Assembly (NCBI RefSeq): GCF_016583835.1
Contig: NZ_NRRW01000030.1
Location: 1-45,329 of the forward strand
DNA: 45,329 bases
Direction of reading: 5' to 3'
Source of the DNA: Thiococcus pfennigii
GTDB lineage: Bacteria; Pseudomonadota; Gammaproteobacteria; Chromatiales; Chromatiaceae
Part shown: positions 32,804-40,186 of the stretch, piece after piece
How the letters are laid out: every line of letters starts with the position of its first letter
Position numbering within the stretch: the stretch's first letter is position 1
Notes under the pieces: model-generated
Told to the model about the DNA's origin: nothing
What the model saw: the letters and a program-made list of their open reading frames with translations, nothing else
Database searches by the model: none
Position numbers and translations under genes: made by a program

Positions 32804-33565
32804 ATGAAGTGTTATGACATCACCGGCTCCTACCGCTCGGACCCCACCGCCCACGCCACCCCTCACCCGTTGCCCGAGGCCAGCGCCCTGGAGACCCACC
32901 TGTACACCCTCCTCGAACGACTCGAGGAGCTGCGCCGACACGCGGCGCCGACCCACCTGCTAGCCGACGCCAAGCTGCAGGTGGCCCGCGCGATGGCGAG
33001 CCTGGAGCGCGGCGCGGAGGCCTGGCCGTTGGCCCGCGAGGCCTTCGACATCTTCATCCTGACCCAAGACTTCGAGTCGGCCGCCGATGCCTGCGACATC
33101 CTCTTCCAGGCCGAACAGCCCGGCTCGCTCGCCGCCCTCGGCCAGGGGATCTGGCTCGCCGTGACCTACCCGATCGACCCGGAACTCGCCGTCGAACTCC
33201 TCTCCCACGTCGTCGACGAGACCCCGCCCGAGGCCGATGGGGCGGCCGTCGCGGCAACCACGGCGCTCTTCCTCGCCGATCTGCGCGCGACCGGCAAGAC
33301 GCGCGAGAATCTGATGTTCTTCGCCGCCCAGACCCTCTCCGAGGTCGCCCGTCGCCACAGCCAGATCGCCAGCCAAGAGGCCTTCGACCTCTGGATGGAC
33401 CGTCTGGAGCTGCGCGAGCCGGAGAAATTCCTCGTGCGCCTGCGCAATATCGTCGACGTGCTGGTCCAGGACGACTGGTGGTTCGACCGCGACACGCTGC
33501 TCGCCCAGTTGCCGCTCGGCGACGGTGCGGGCGGACCGCATCCGTGCTGCGACCAGGACCACTGA
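32804..33565 (+). CDS. Hypothetical helical protein, second gene of the Cas6-like unit
   Basis: The protein is 253 aa. Helical pairs from about residues 30 to 220 (for example AWPLAREAFDIFILTQDFESAADACDILF) have the spacing of a TPR-like alpha solenoid; this is a structural guess. The C-terminus ends in GGPHPCCDQDH, a possible metal-binding tail. ATG 32804 is preferred over ATG 32798 because GAAGG at 32791 then has normal spacing. The family is not recognised. It precedes the Cas6-like gene by 41 bp. Confidence 0.65.
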   Translation: MKCYDITGSYRSDPTAHATPHPLPEASALETHLYTLLERLEELRRHAAPTHLLADAKLQVARAMASLERGAEAWPLAREAFDIFILTQDFESAADACDILFQAEQPGSLAALGQGIWLAVTYPIDPELAVELLSHVVDETPPEADGAAVAATTALFLADLRATGKTRENLMFFAAQTLSEVARRHSQIASQEAFDLWMDRLELREPEKFLVRLRNIVDVLVQDDWWFDRDTLLAQLPLGDGAGGPHPCCDQDH

Positions 33566-33606
33566 CCCCGCCGGCCCCCTCAACCCCTGTCCCGAGTCCA
33601 TCGCGC

Positions 33607-34296
33607 ATGTACTGGCAAGACGACGACGCCGACCAAGCGGTCGCGATCCCCGACGACATCATCGACGTGCAGTTCGCGATCGACGCCAAACGCCTCCCTG
33701 TCGACCACGGGTGCGCCCTCGGCGCGGCCGTCGCCGCGGCGCTGCCCTGGGACGACGGGCAGGTGGCGCTCGGCGTTCACACGATCCACGTCGCCGGCTC
33801 GCAGAACGGCTGGCAGCGCCCCGAGCACGGTCAGGATCAGTTCCTGATGCTTTCGCGCCGCACCAAGCTGACGATCCGCGTGCCGCGGGCCCACGCCGAG
33901 GCGCTCAAGGCCGCCCTCGCCGGCCGGGTCCTCGACGTGGCCGGCTGCCCGCTGACCGTCGGCGCCGCCAAGGAGCGAGCGCTGAGCCGCGAGACGACCC
34001 TCTTCGCCCGCTACGTCGTCGACCCGCATGACCAAGACGAGGCCCGGTTCCTCGAATGGGCCGCCGCCGAGCTGCGCGCGATGGACATCCGACTCCGCAA
34101 GGCCCTCTGCGGCAAGGCCCTGCCCCTCGCGACCCCGGACGGCCCGCTACCGACGCGCAGCCTCCTGCTCGCGAACCTCGACATCGAGGACGCCGTACGC
34201 CTCCAGCGCCTCGGCCTCGGCCCGCGGCGCGCGATCGGCTGCGGCCTCTTCATCCCCCACAAGGGGATCGACGCGGTCCAGTCCACGCCGCGCTAG
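33607..34296 (+). CDS. Orphan Cas6/Cmx6-like (I-MYXAN-type) RAMP protein
   Basis: The protein is 229 aa. It opens with IIDVQFAIDAKRLPVDHGCAL, then MLSRRTKLTIRVPR and a C-terminal glycine-rich loop LGLGPRRAIGCGLFIPHKG (residues 202-220), the set of features used to name type I-MYXAN Cas6/Cmx6 proteins. His34, His58 and His61 are candidates for a catalytic or RNA-binding role. Cas6 proteins cut CRISPR precursor RNA at repeat hairpins. No array, cas1/cas2 or interference gene is present in the window, so its RNA substrate is an open question. It is the third gene of a tight unit divergent from dsr. ATG 33607 gives the family length. Confidence 0.7.
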   Translation: MYWQDDDADQAVAIPDDIIDVQFAIDAKRLPVDHGCALGAAVAAALPWDDGQVALGVHTIHVAGSQNGWQRPEHGQDQFLMLSRRTKLTIRVPRAHAEALKAALAGRVLDVAGCPLTVGAAKERALSRETTLFARYVVDPHDQDEARFLEWAAAELRAMDIRLRKALCGKALPLATPDGPLPTRSLLLANLDIEDAVRLQRLGLGPRRAIGCGLFIPHKGIDAVQSTPR

Positions 34297-34363
34297 ACCG
34301 CCCCCAGCCCCTAACCGCAATCGATGGTAGTGCCCGCCGGCCGGCGACCAGCGGCACGCCCCC

Positions 34364-34385
34364 ATCGCCGGCAAGCCGGCTCCCG
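34364..34385. repeat. REP-like palindrome, copy 2
   Basis: ATCGCCGGCAAGCCGGCTCC, the same core as 16217 and 44806, situated 68 bp after the Cas6-like gene. Confidence 0.7.
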
Positions 34386-34597
34386 CCGGCCATCCGCGAG
34401 CGTCTGGCCGCTGGGGGTGACCGGCCGCCCGAGGATCAGCTTCCACCAACCCATCGCTCCGGGCTCGCGCTACATCCATCGCACACAGCCCCTGATCTCC
34501 GCACTGGCCAACACCCTCCTGGAGCGCGCGCTCGACGGGGCACGCGATCCGGACGAGTCGGATGCCGTGGCCCGAGCGGGCCCCGCCTTCGTGGGGA

Positions 34598-34681
34598 AGG
34601 TCGTTTTTTCGCGACTTTCGTGTGTTTCGTAGTTTCTTGTCGTCTTCGTGCTTGTGTCGTTTGTTTTGAACCCTTCCTTGG
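34598..34681 (-). repeat. ACGAAA-type dispersed repeat, half copy
   Basis: On the minus strand it reads AAGGGTTCAAAACAAACGAC, then GAAGACGACAAGAAACTACG and CACGAAAGTCGCGAAAAAAC. It matches the left half of the copy at 44858-45026 closely and the right half of that at 43296-43462. The other half is missing. Confidence 0.7.
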
Positions 34682-34700
34682 CAGCCACGAGCGCGTCGTA

Positions 34701-34727
34701 GTCGCCCGCAAGCGGGCTCCTACGGTG
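34701..34727. repeat. REP-like palindrome, variant copy
   Basis: GTCGCCCGCAAGCGGGCTCC followed by TACGG. The hairpin arms CCCGC/GCGGG differ from the other copies by compensatory changes, while the loop and the CTCCTACGG tail are kept, which supports selection for the structure. Confidence 0.65.
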
Positions 34728-34848
34728 CTCGCATCCTAGGGCGACATGAGAGCGGCCTCGGTATTTCCGGAGCGAGGCACTAGCTGCCTATCGTGCTCAA
34801 CCCATTCGGGCGACGATGCGCGGGCCTCGCCTGGGTTGCCGCCCGCGC

Positions 34849-35346
34849 TCAACCCGACAAGCTCGCCCGCAGGTCGGCCAGGGTGATCATGAGGGTCATC
34901 GGATCGAGCGGCGAGGGATCGAAGCCGATGTGCGCGTAGAACACCCGGGCCTCGTCATCGATGGCCTGCACGAGCAGACCCCGGATGCCGATCACGTCCG
35001 CGGCGCTCAGCACCCGCCGGCCGGCGTCCTGGAGCAGCGCACGCCCGAGCCCTCGGCACTGATGTGAGCGCGAGACGGCCAGGCGAGCGAGCAGGACCAC
35101 GGGAATGGGATCGGGCATGTTGCGCCGCAAGCGGCCGGTCGCAAGCTCCGCGCTCACGGCCCCCGAGGCCAGGGCGTAATAGGCGACGATGCGCCCGCCC
35201 TCGCAGACGACGTAGGTTCTCGATGCGCCACTGACTTGGTTACGCAGCGCACGCCGTCTGAGCCAGACGTCCAGCGTTTCCCGGCCAGAATCGAAGGCGG
35301 CGCCGTCGTGTCGTTCGGTCAGCGGCTCCGGCGCGCCGAGCGTCAC
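34849..35346 (-). CDS. GNAT acetyltransferase toxin (TacT-like)
   Basis: The protein is 165 aa with the GNAT fold. The acetyl-CoA loop is SHQCRGLGRALL, preceded by VVLLARLAVS, and the C-terminal FYAHIGFDPS is typical of TacT/AtaT-type toxins that acetylate aminoacyl-tRNA and stop translation. It overlaps the DUF1778 antitoxin gene by 4 bp (ATGA), the usual antitoxin-first order. The exact tRNA target cannot be told. No inactivating change is seen. Confidence 0.85.
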   Translation of the reverse strand: MTLGAPEPLTERHDGAAFDSGRETLDVWLRRRALRNQVSGASRTYVVCEGGRIVAYYALASGAVSAELATGRLRRNMPDPIPVVLLARLAVSRSHQCRGLGRALLQDAGRRVLSAADVIGIRGLLVQAIDDEARVFYAHIGFDPSPLDPMTLMITLADLRASLSG

Positions 35347-35633
35347 GCCTGGTCCCAGGGTGGCACCGTCCGCATGGTCTTGCGCAGCCGTTCGTTCGGC
35401 TCCGGCGGCGCATCGAGACGTGCTTTGAAGGCGTTGAAGGCGTCTTCCCCGACAGACAGCAAGACCTGATCGAGGAGCGCCTCCTCGGCGGCCCGACGGG
35501 TGGCATCGAGGATGAACTCGGTCCGATTCTTCCCGCGCGCGCGCGCGGCACGGTCGATCAGGTCGCGCTCCTCTGGCTTGATCCGCAGATTGAGTGTCTG
35601 GCGGTTGGTCGTTGATTCTTGTGCTCTAGGCAT
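35343..35633 (-). CDS. DUF1778 antitoxin (TacA-like)
   Basis: The protein is 96 aa. The N-terminal ribbon-helix-helix (TLNLRIKPEERDLIDRAA, residues about 12-30) binds DNA. The C-terminal part (FKARLDAPPEPNERLRKTM) is the segment that wraps the toxin. ATG 35633 (MPRAQESTT) is preferred over ATG 35666. Two inverted repeats just upstream (CCCG-TTTC-CGGG at 35644-35655 and the palindrome at 35670-35690) are candidate autoregulatory operators. Confidence 0.87.
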   Translation of the reverse strand: MPRAQESTTNRQTLNLRIKPEERDLIDRAARARGKNRTEFILDATRRAAEEALLDQVLLSVGEDAFNAFKARLDAPPEPNERLRKTMRTVPPWDQA

Positions 35634-35643
35634 GGCATTGACT

Positions 35644-35690
35644 CCCGTTTCCGGGAATACTAGCAAATGCGTAATGACGGCGTCAGTACG
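35644..35690. promoter_or_regulatory. Operator region shared by the antitoxin and the divergent ORF
   Basis: CCCG-TTTC-CGGG lies at 35644-35655. A second, larger palindrome at 35670-35690 is centred on TGACGGCGTCA and extended by CGTA/TACG with one mismatched pair. Ribbon-helix-helix antitoxins usually bind such repeats. The region separates two genes that start only 66 bp apart in opposite directions. Confidence 0.6.
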
Positions 35691-35699
35691 TAACGACCC

Positions 35700-36203
35700 A
35701 TGCCACGTCTCGACCCCAGCCAGCTCGCCTTTCAGGCCCTCCGCATCAAGGGCGGGCTCATCCCGGCCGACGAACTGGCCCGCCTGACCCTGCTTCAGTC
35801 ACCGGCGCAAACCGAGCAGACCGAGCGCCACTACACCGCCCCCAAGGGCCTGGCGCTACGCGACGAGATCGCGCGCCATTGGAAGATCGCCCAGAACCTT
35901 TGGGTGGATCTCCAGCCACTGCGGCAACGCAGCGATCTGCACAGGCAGGCGCTCGGGCTTCGCGCCTTCCTCGTCCCGCTGCTGCGCGATGTCCTGGGTT
36001 TCAGTGACCTCGCCACGGCGATCGGTCTGGAGCTGAACGCACATCGGTATCCCGTCGGTCATGCCGCGCGCGGCGGGCGCCTATCGATCGCCCTGGTCGC
36101 GCCAGACCAGGAGCTCGACGCCCCGGCGGAGCCCTTCGAAGCACACCCCGAGACCGGCCGCATCCGCCGCCGCTCGCCCTTCATGCTGGCCAATACGGGT
36201 TAA
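35700..36203 (+). CDS. Truncated N-terminal part of a large methylase/restriction-like protein (tentative)
   Basis: The protein is 167 aa and soluble. Segments such as LAFQALRIKGGLIPADEL, KGLALRDEIARHWKIAQNLW and the terminal RRRSPFMLAN resemble the beginning of very long Eco57I-type or N6-adenine methylase proteins of defence islands. The frame stops where such proteins continue into a helical and methylase region. If so, this is a relic cut short, with MITE-like repeat B 48 bp beyond the stop. Identification is from memory of the pattern and is weak; it may equally be an independent small protein. Confidence 0.4.
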   Translation: MPRLDPSQLAFQALRIKGGLIPADELARLTLLQSPAQTEQTERHYTAPKGLALRDEIARHWKIAQNLWVDLQPLRQRSDLHRQALGLRAFLVPLLRDVLGFSDLATAIGLELNAHRYPVGHAARGGRLSIALVAPDQELDAPAEPFEAHPETGRIRRRSPFMLANTG

Positions 36204-36251
36204 CGACGTGTCCGTTTTCGCTTGATGGGGAAAATGGCTTCGCACAACAGA

Positions 36252-36417
36252 CTTAGGCGATTGCCGGAAACAAACCGACCGGATGACGCCGGACTTTGGT
36301 TTGTCTTCAAGGAGCGAGCACAGGAGCATAGCCCAGCTCTGTGACTGCGCTCGCGACACAGAAGGCGGGCGAAAAGACAAGCCAGACGGTAGGTTTGTTG
36401 ACAGAAATGGCCTTAAG
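36252..36417 (+). repeat. MITE-like repeat, copy B
   Basis: 166 bp, about 90% identical to the inverse complement of 16317-16479. Ends are CTTAGGCGATTGCCGGAAAC and, from the other side, CTTAAGGCCATTTCTGTCAA. It lies between the truncated methylase-like ORF and the TldE gene. Short ORFs inside both copies are conserved only because the DNA is. Confidence 0.75.
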
Positions 36418-36499
36418 TCATCAAGAACAAAAACTTGCCAGAAGCTTTATTATCCATCCTGGTGGCCGCACCGCTCCAACCGCCCGGTGCCGATCGGCA

Positions 36500-37819
36500 T
36501 CAGAGCGCCAGTTCGATCCCTTCGACCAGGATGCCGGGCAGCCGCGCGCTCGCGGTCGAGCGCCCGCCGTAGGTGTCGGCCGATAGGATCAGCTCGCGCC
36601 CCTGGGTGAGGCCCTCGAGTCGGTCGCCGAGCAGGTGGTAGAGGGAGTCGTCGAAGCGCATGACCGAGAGGGGCGCGACGATCTCGCCCCGCTCGACCCA
36701 GAAGGACGCGAAGCGCGTCATCCCGGTGATGCGACAGTCGTTGCGGTCCGACCAGTTGCAGTACCAGAGGTTGCCGATGTAGAGGCCGTCGCCGAGGCGT
36801 TCGCAGGCGGCGGCGTCCGGGATCTCGCCGGCGGCGAGCGCGAGCGACTCTGGGGCGCCGCCCGCGGCGTTGACCGGCACGCCGTACTCGCACCCATCGC
36901 GCGCGTCGACCAGGCACTCGGCGAAGCGCCCGGCCTCGATCAGCGGCACCGCCTCGGGCAGCAGGAACCCCTCGCCGGTGAAGCCGGGCACCAGCCCCCG
37001 CCCGTGCTCCTCGACGAGCGTCACGGCCGGGCTCAGCGTGCGCTCGCCACGCACCAGGCGCAGCAGCGGCGTCTGGGCCGTGCGGTGGCTCTTGAGATCG
37101 AAGCCGTCCCAGGCCAGCATGCCCATCAGCTCCTCGACGGCCGCCGGCGCCAGATAGGCGCGGTAGCGGCCGGGCTTGGGCGTGCGCGGCGCCCGGGCCA
37201 TGACCGCGAGCCGCGCGCGCACCGCGGCGACCTGCTCGGCGAGGCGCTCGGGCTCCCAACGCAGCCCGCCCCAGCTCGCCTTGACCGCCTTGTCACCTTG
37301 CAGGTAGGCGCTCCAATCGAGGTGGAAGCTGGTCGCCGAGTGCCAGTGGCGGTGGCCGAGCGAGCTGGCAAGCCCCGCGTGGATCGTGCCGCTCGCCCAG
37401 ATGCCGACCAGGTCGAGGCCGGCGGCCGCCTCGATCAGCGCGGCGACCACCGCCTCGGCCGGCGGCAGGTCCGCGCCGACCTCGCGCTGGCCGGTGCTCG
37501 ACTCGAGCGAGAAGTGCAGGTACGGATCGACCGGGACATGGGCCAGGCGCTCGCGCAGCCGCGCGAGCAACTCGCCGGCGAGGGCGCGGTCGGCCGCCGG
37601 CCCGCCACCGAGCTCGATGCCGCCCTCGACCTGGCGCCCGGCGTCGATCAACGTCAGCCCGAGGGTGCGGCGATGGACGCTGCCGGCCTGGCGGATCCGC
37701 CCGCCGTTGAGGCGCACGAAGTCCGAGTCCTCCCCATCGAGGCCGCAGAAGAGGACCTCGCCGCCGCGCAGGCCGGCGCCGAGGTCCGCGGCCAGCGCGA
37801 AGAAGGCGTCCGGCGTCAT
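36500..37819 (-). CDS. TldE/PmbA-family protein
   Basis: The protein is 439 aa of the TldD/PmbA superfamily. It lacks the HExxxH zinc motif, as TldE/PmbA does, and its GHRHWHSATSFHLDWS stretch and the C-terminal NDCRITGMTRF are characteristic. It pairs with TldD to make a metalloprotease that processes modified peptides or folded leftovers. ATG 37819 overlaps the tldD stop by 4 bp. Sequence resembles a divergent TldD/E lineage rather than the standard E. coli type, so the substrate may differ. Confidence 0.85.
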   Translation of the reverse strand: MTPDAFFALAADLGAGLRGGEVLFCGLDGEDSDFVRLNGGRIRQAGSVHRRTLGLTLIDAGRQVEGGIELGGGPAADRALAGELLARLRERLAHVPVDPYLHFSLESSTGQREVGADLPPAEAVVAALIEAAAGLDLVGIWASGTIHAGLASSLGHRHWHSATSFHLDWSAYLQGDKAVKASWGGLRWEPERLAEQVAAVRARLAVMARAPRTPKPGRYRAYLAPAAVEELMGMLAWDGFDLKSHRTAQTPLLRLVRGERTLSPAVTLVEEHGRGLVPGFTGEGFLLPEAVPLIEAGRFAECLVDARDGCEYGVPVNAAGGAPESLALAAGEIPDAAACERLGDGLYIGNLWYCNWSDRNDCRITGMTRFASFWVERGEIVAPLSVMRFDDSLYHLLGDRLEGLTQGRELILSADTYGGRSTASARLPGILVEGIELAL

Positions 37820-39258
37820 TCGCCACCCCCGAAGACGGCCACGTCGCGGAAGCGACACGGCGGTGTCGCGTGCCCGACCGAGATCGACTGGTTGGGTTCG
37901 CCCTTGCCGCAGTTCTGCACCCCGCGCACCTCCCAGGTCGCCGCCTCGCCGACGCCGTCGAGGTTGCGCCAGAACTGCGCCGAGAGGCCGCGATAGCCCG
38001 GGTTGCGGACCAGACCGCCGAGCTCCCCGTCGACGATCAGCCGGCCGAGCTCGCAGCCGAACTGGAACTTGTTGCGGCTGTCGTCGATCGACCAGGAGCG
38101 GTTGGTGTCCATCAGCACGCCGCGCTCGATGCCGCCGATCAGGGCCGCGAGCGACAGCCCGCCGGGCTCCAGATTGATGTTGGCCATTCGGTCGATCGGG
38201 GGGCGATCCCAGCCGCAGGCGCGCGCGGCGGCGACGCCCGGCAGGCCGCTGCGGGCCTGCGACAGGCGCCCGCCGAGCGGCCGCTCGAGGATGCCGCCGC
38301 GGATCAGGTAGGCGCGCTCGGCTGGGGTGCCCTCGTCATCGGCCGCATAGCTCGCGAGCTCGCCGGCGACGCTCGGGTCGAAGGTCACGTCGAGGAGCGG
38401 CGAGCCGTAGCGGTAGTGGCCGAACATCTCGGGCGTGACGAAGCTCGTCCCGGCGTAGTTGCGCTCGTCGCCGAGGATGCGATCGAGCTCCAGCGGGTGG
38501 CCGATGCTCTCGTGGATCTGGAGCACCATCTGACTCGGCATCAGCACCAGATCCATGACGCCGCTCGGACACTCGGGGGCGGCAAGGAGCGCGAGGGCCT
38601 CCTCGGCGACGCGCCGGGCGTCCTCGCCGAGGCGCGCTTCGGCGAGCCGCTCCAGCCCCCCGAGACGCGGGCGGTCGAAACCGCCGCCGCGGCGCGACTG
38701 GGTCTGGCTGCCGGCGTTGGCGACCGCCTCGAGGCCGGGCTCGACGCACTCCTGGACCTCGACGATGCGCCCGCCGTCGGCGGTCACGAGCCACTGCTCG
38801 ACGCGCTGGTAGGCGAGCCAGGCGGCGGCATCGACGATCCGCTCGTCGATCTCCAGGGCCGCGCAGGCGTCGTGGAGCAGCGCGAGCTTGTCGGCGATGG
38901 CGACGCCATCCCAAGGCTCGCATACTTGGGTGCGCCGTTCGCTGCGCAGGGCGCTGCGCGGGACGAGGCGCGCGTCGAACAGGCCGTGGCGGGCGTGCTC
39001 GCGCGCCCAGTGGCGGGCGCGCGCGGCGGCGGCGCGCAGCCCGGCCGGGCTGAGATCGCTCGTCGCGCCATAGCCGACGCCGCCGTCGACGACCAGCGTC
39101 ACCATGGCCCCGCAGCTCGCGGTCAGCCGGCTCGGCTCGGGCACACCCTGGCGCACCGCGAGGGCGTCGCCCTCCTCGGCGACCAGCCGCAGGGTCCAGT
39201 AGTCGGCGGCCGGGGCCTGCGCGGCGAAGCGCGCGGCGATCTCCTCGAAGCCGTTCAT
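37816..39258 (-). CDS. tldD: TldD-family zinc metalloprotease
   Basis: The protein is 480 aa. The zinc motif HESIGH is at residues 249-254, inside MVLQIHESIGHPLELDR. GRLIVDGELGGLVRNPGYRG is the C-terminal family block and supplies further ligands. It forms a heterodimeric protease with the TldE-like product. It overlaps both neighbours by ATGA, so three genes (39947 down to 36500) are translationally coupled. Confidence 0.88.
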   Translation of the reverse strand: MNGFEEIAARFAAQAPAADYWTLRLVAEEGDALAVRQGVPEPSRLTASCGAMVTLVVDGGVGYGATSDLSPAGLRAAAARARHWAREHARHGLFDARLVPRSALRSERRTQVCEPWDGVAIADKLALLHDACAALEIDERIVDAAAWLAYQRVEQWLVTADGGRIVEVQECVEPGLEAVANAGSQTQSRRGGGFDRPRLGGLERLAEARLGEDARRVAEEALALLAAPECPSGVMDLVLMPSQMVLQIHESIGHPLELDRILGDERNYAGTSFVTPEMFGHYRYGSPLLDVTFDPSVAGELASYAADDEGTPAERAYLIRGGILERPLGGRLSQARSGLPGVAAARACGWDRPPIDRMANINLEPGGLSLAALIGGIERGVLMDTNRSWSIDDSRNKFQFGCELGRLIVDGELGGLVRNPGYRGLSAQFWRNLDGVGEAATWEVRGVQNCGKGEPNQSISVGHATPPCRFRDVAVFGGGE

Positions 39259-39947
39259 CGCAGTGCCTCCGGCCCGCCGGCGGCGGCGCTGAGCGTGTGC
39301 AGCGCGGCGAGCCGCGCGCGCGGTCGGGCGAGATCGAGGCCGGCGTCGCCCAGCCCGGCGAGGCAGGCCTCGGCCTGCTCGGCGAGGAGCGCAAGCTCGG
39401 GCCCGTCGAAGAGCTCGGGGACGGCGTCGAACTCGGCATCGCTCGCGCTGAGGACGGTCGCGGCCAGCTCCTCGGGGGCGATCAGGCTTTCCGGGTGCAA
39501 GAGGTCGACGACCAGCGGAAGATCGAGCAGGCGGAAGTGGCGCGCCCGCGCCGCCTCCTCCTGGGCCAGCTCCTCGGCCGCGAGCGGGTCGGCCGCGGCA
39601 TGGCGACGCACGACACCCATGATGACCTCGATCAGCCGGGCGATGCCGGCCTTCTCGGCCGCGTGGTCGCCAGCCAGGCCGCAGGCCTGCTCGTAATGGC
39701 GCTCCAGCTCCTCCTTGAGGGCCAGGATCGCGTCGCTGCCGGTCTCCGCGGGCAGGTCGACGGCGCGTCGTACCAGCGCGTGCAGCGAGGCGTCGAAGGC
39801 CTCCTGCTCCTCGTGGTCGGCGCGCTGCGCGGCGAGCAGCACGATTGGTTCGACCGGCGGGGCCGGCCAGCCGAACAGGGGGTTGACGTGGCGGCGGCGC
39901 AGGTGGCGCTCGCGCCGACCGGGACGATCGGTGAAGGGGAGGTCCAT
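39255..39947 (-). CDS. Hypothetical protein coupled to tldD
   Basis: The protein is 230 aa, strongly acidic and helical, without cysteine clusters, signal or membrane segments. Its N-terminus is basic (TDRPGRRERHLRRRHVNPLF). I do not recognise the family. Its stop overlaps the tldD start by 4 bp, so it is likely made in fixed ratio with the protease and may be its substrate, adaptor or regulator; this is inference from position. Confidence 0.7.
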   Translation of the reverse strand: MDLPFTDRPGRRERHLRRRHVNPLFGWPAPPVEPIVLLAAQRADHEEQEAFDASLHALVRRAVDLPAETGSDAILALKEELERHYEQACGLAGDHAAEKAGIARLIEVIMGVVRRHAAADPLAAEELAQEEAARARHFRLLDLPLVVDLLHPESLIAPEELAATVLSASDAEFDAVPELFDGPELALLAEQAEACLAGLGDAGLDLARPRARLAALHTLSAAAGGPEALR

Positions 39948-39984
39948 GGGATGATCAGGTGTCGGGTTTCAGGGGACAGGTCGT

Positions 39985-40125
39985 TGCGAGTGACGATTCA
40001 AGCACCACCGGGACATCTTCACTGGAACTACGAAATACACGAAAGCCGCGAAAAAACTGTAGGCAATCCTGTATCGATCGAGCCTTTTCGCGTCTTTCGC
40101 GTGTTTCGTAGTTCCCTGTCTTAGC
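39985..40125 (+). repeat. ACGAAA-type dispersed repeat, copy 2
   Basis: It begins GTGACGATTCAAGCACCACC, continues GGAACTACGAAATACACGAA and closes with CGTGTTTCGTAGTTCCCTGT. The two halves are inverted relative to each other (ACTACGAAA/TTTCGTAGT), so it can fold into a long hairpin. Confidence 0.75.
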
Positions 40126-40186
40126 AACAAGTGAAAAATAAGCGGCGCGCTTGACGATGGGGGGCGTGACATCAGTGGTGGTCGGC

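Larger units (their letters stand above)
34297..34848. other. Gene-free repeat region
   Basis: About 550 bp holding two REP-like palindromes (34364-34385, 34701-34727) and a partial copy of the ACGAAA-type dispersed repeat (34598-34681). Short ORFs here are products of the repeats. I see no gene. Confidence 0.6.

Noticed and set aside
34324-34739. Short open frames between the Cas6-like gene and TacT
   Set aside because: They are made of REP and ACGAAA-type repeats, whose open frames recur at every copy because the DNA is repeated.
33000-36500. CRISPR array associated with the Cas6-like gene
   Set aside because: I looked for regularly spaced direct repeats with unique spacers around the gene and in other gaps and found none. 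The repeats present are dispersed and palindromic, not arrayed.
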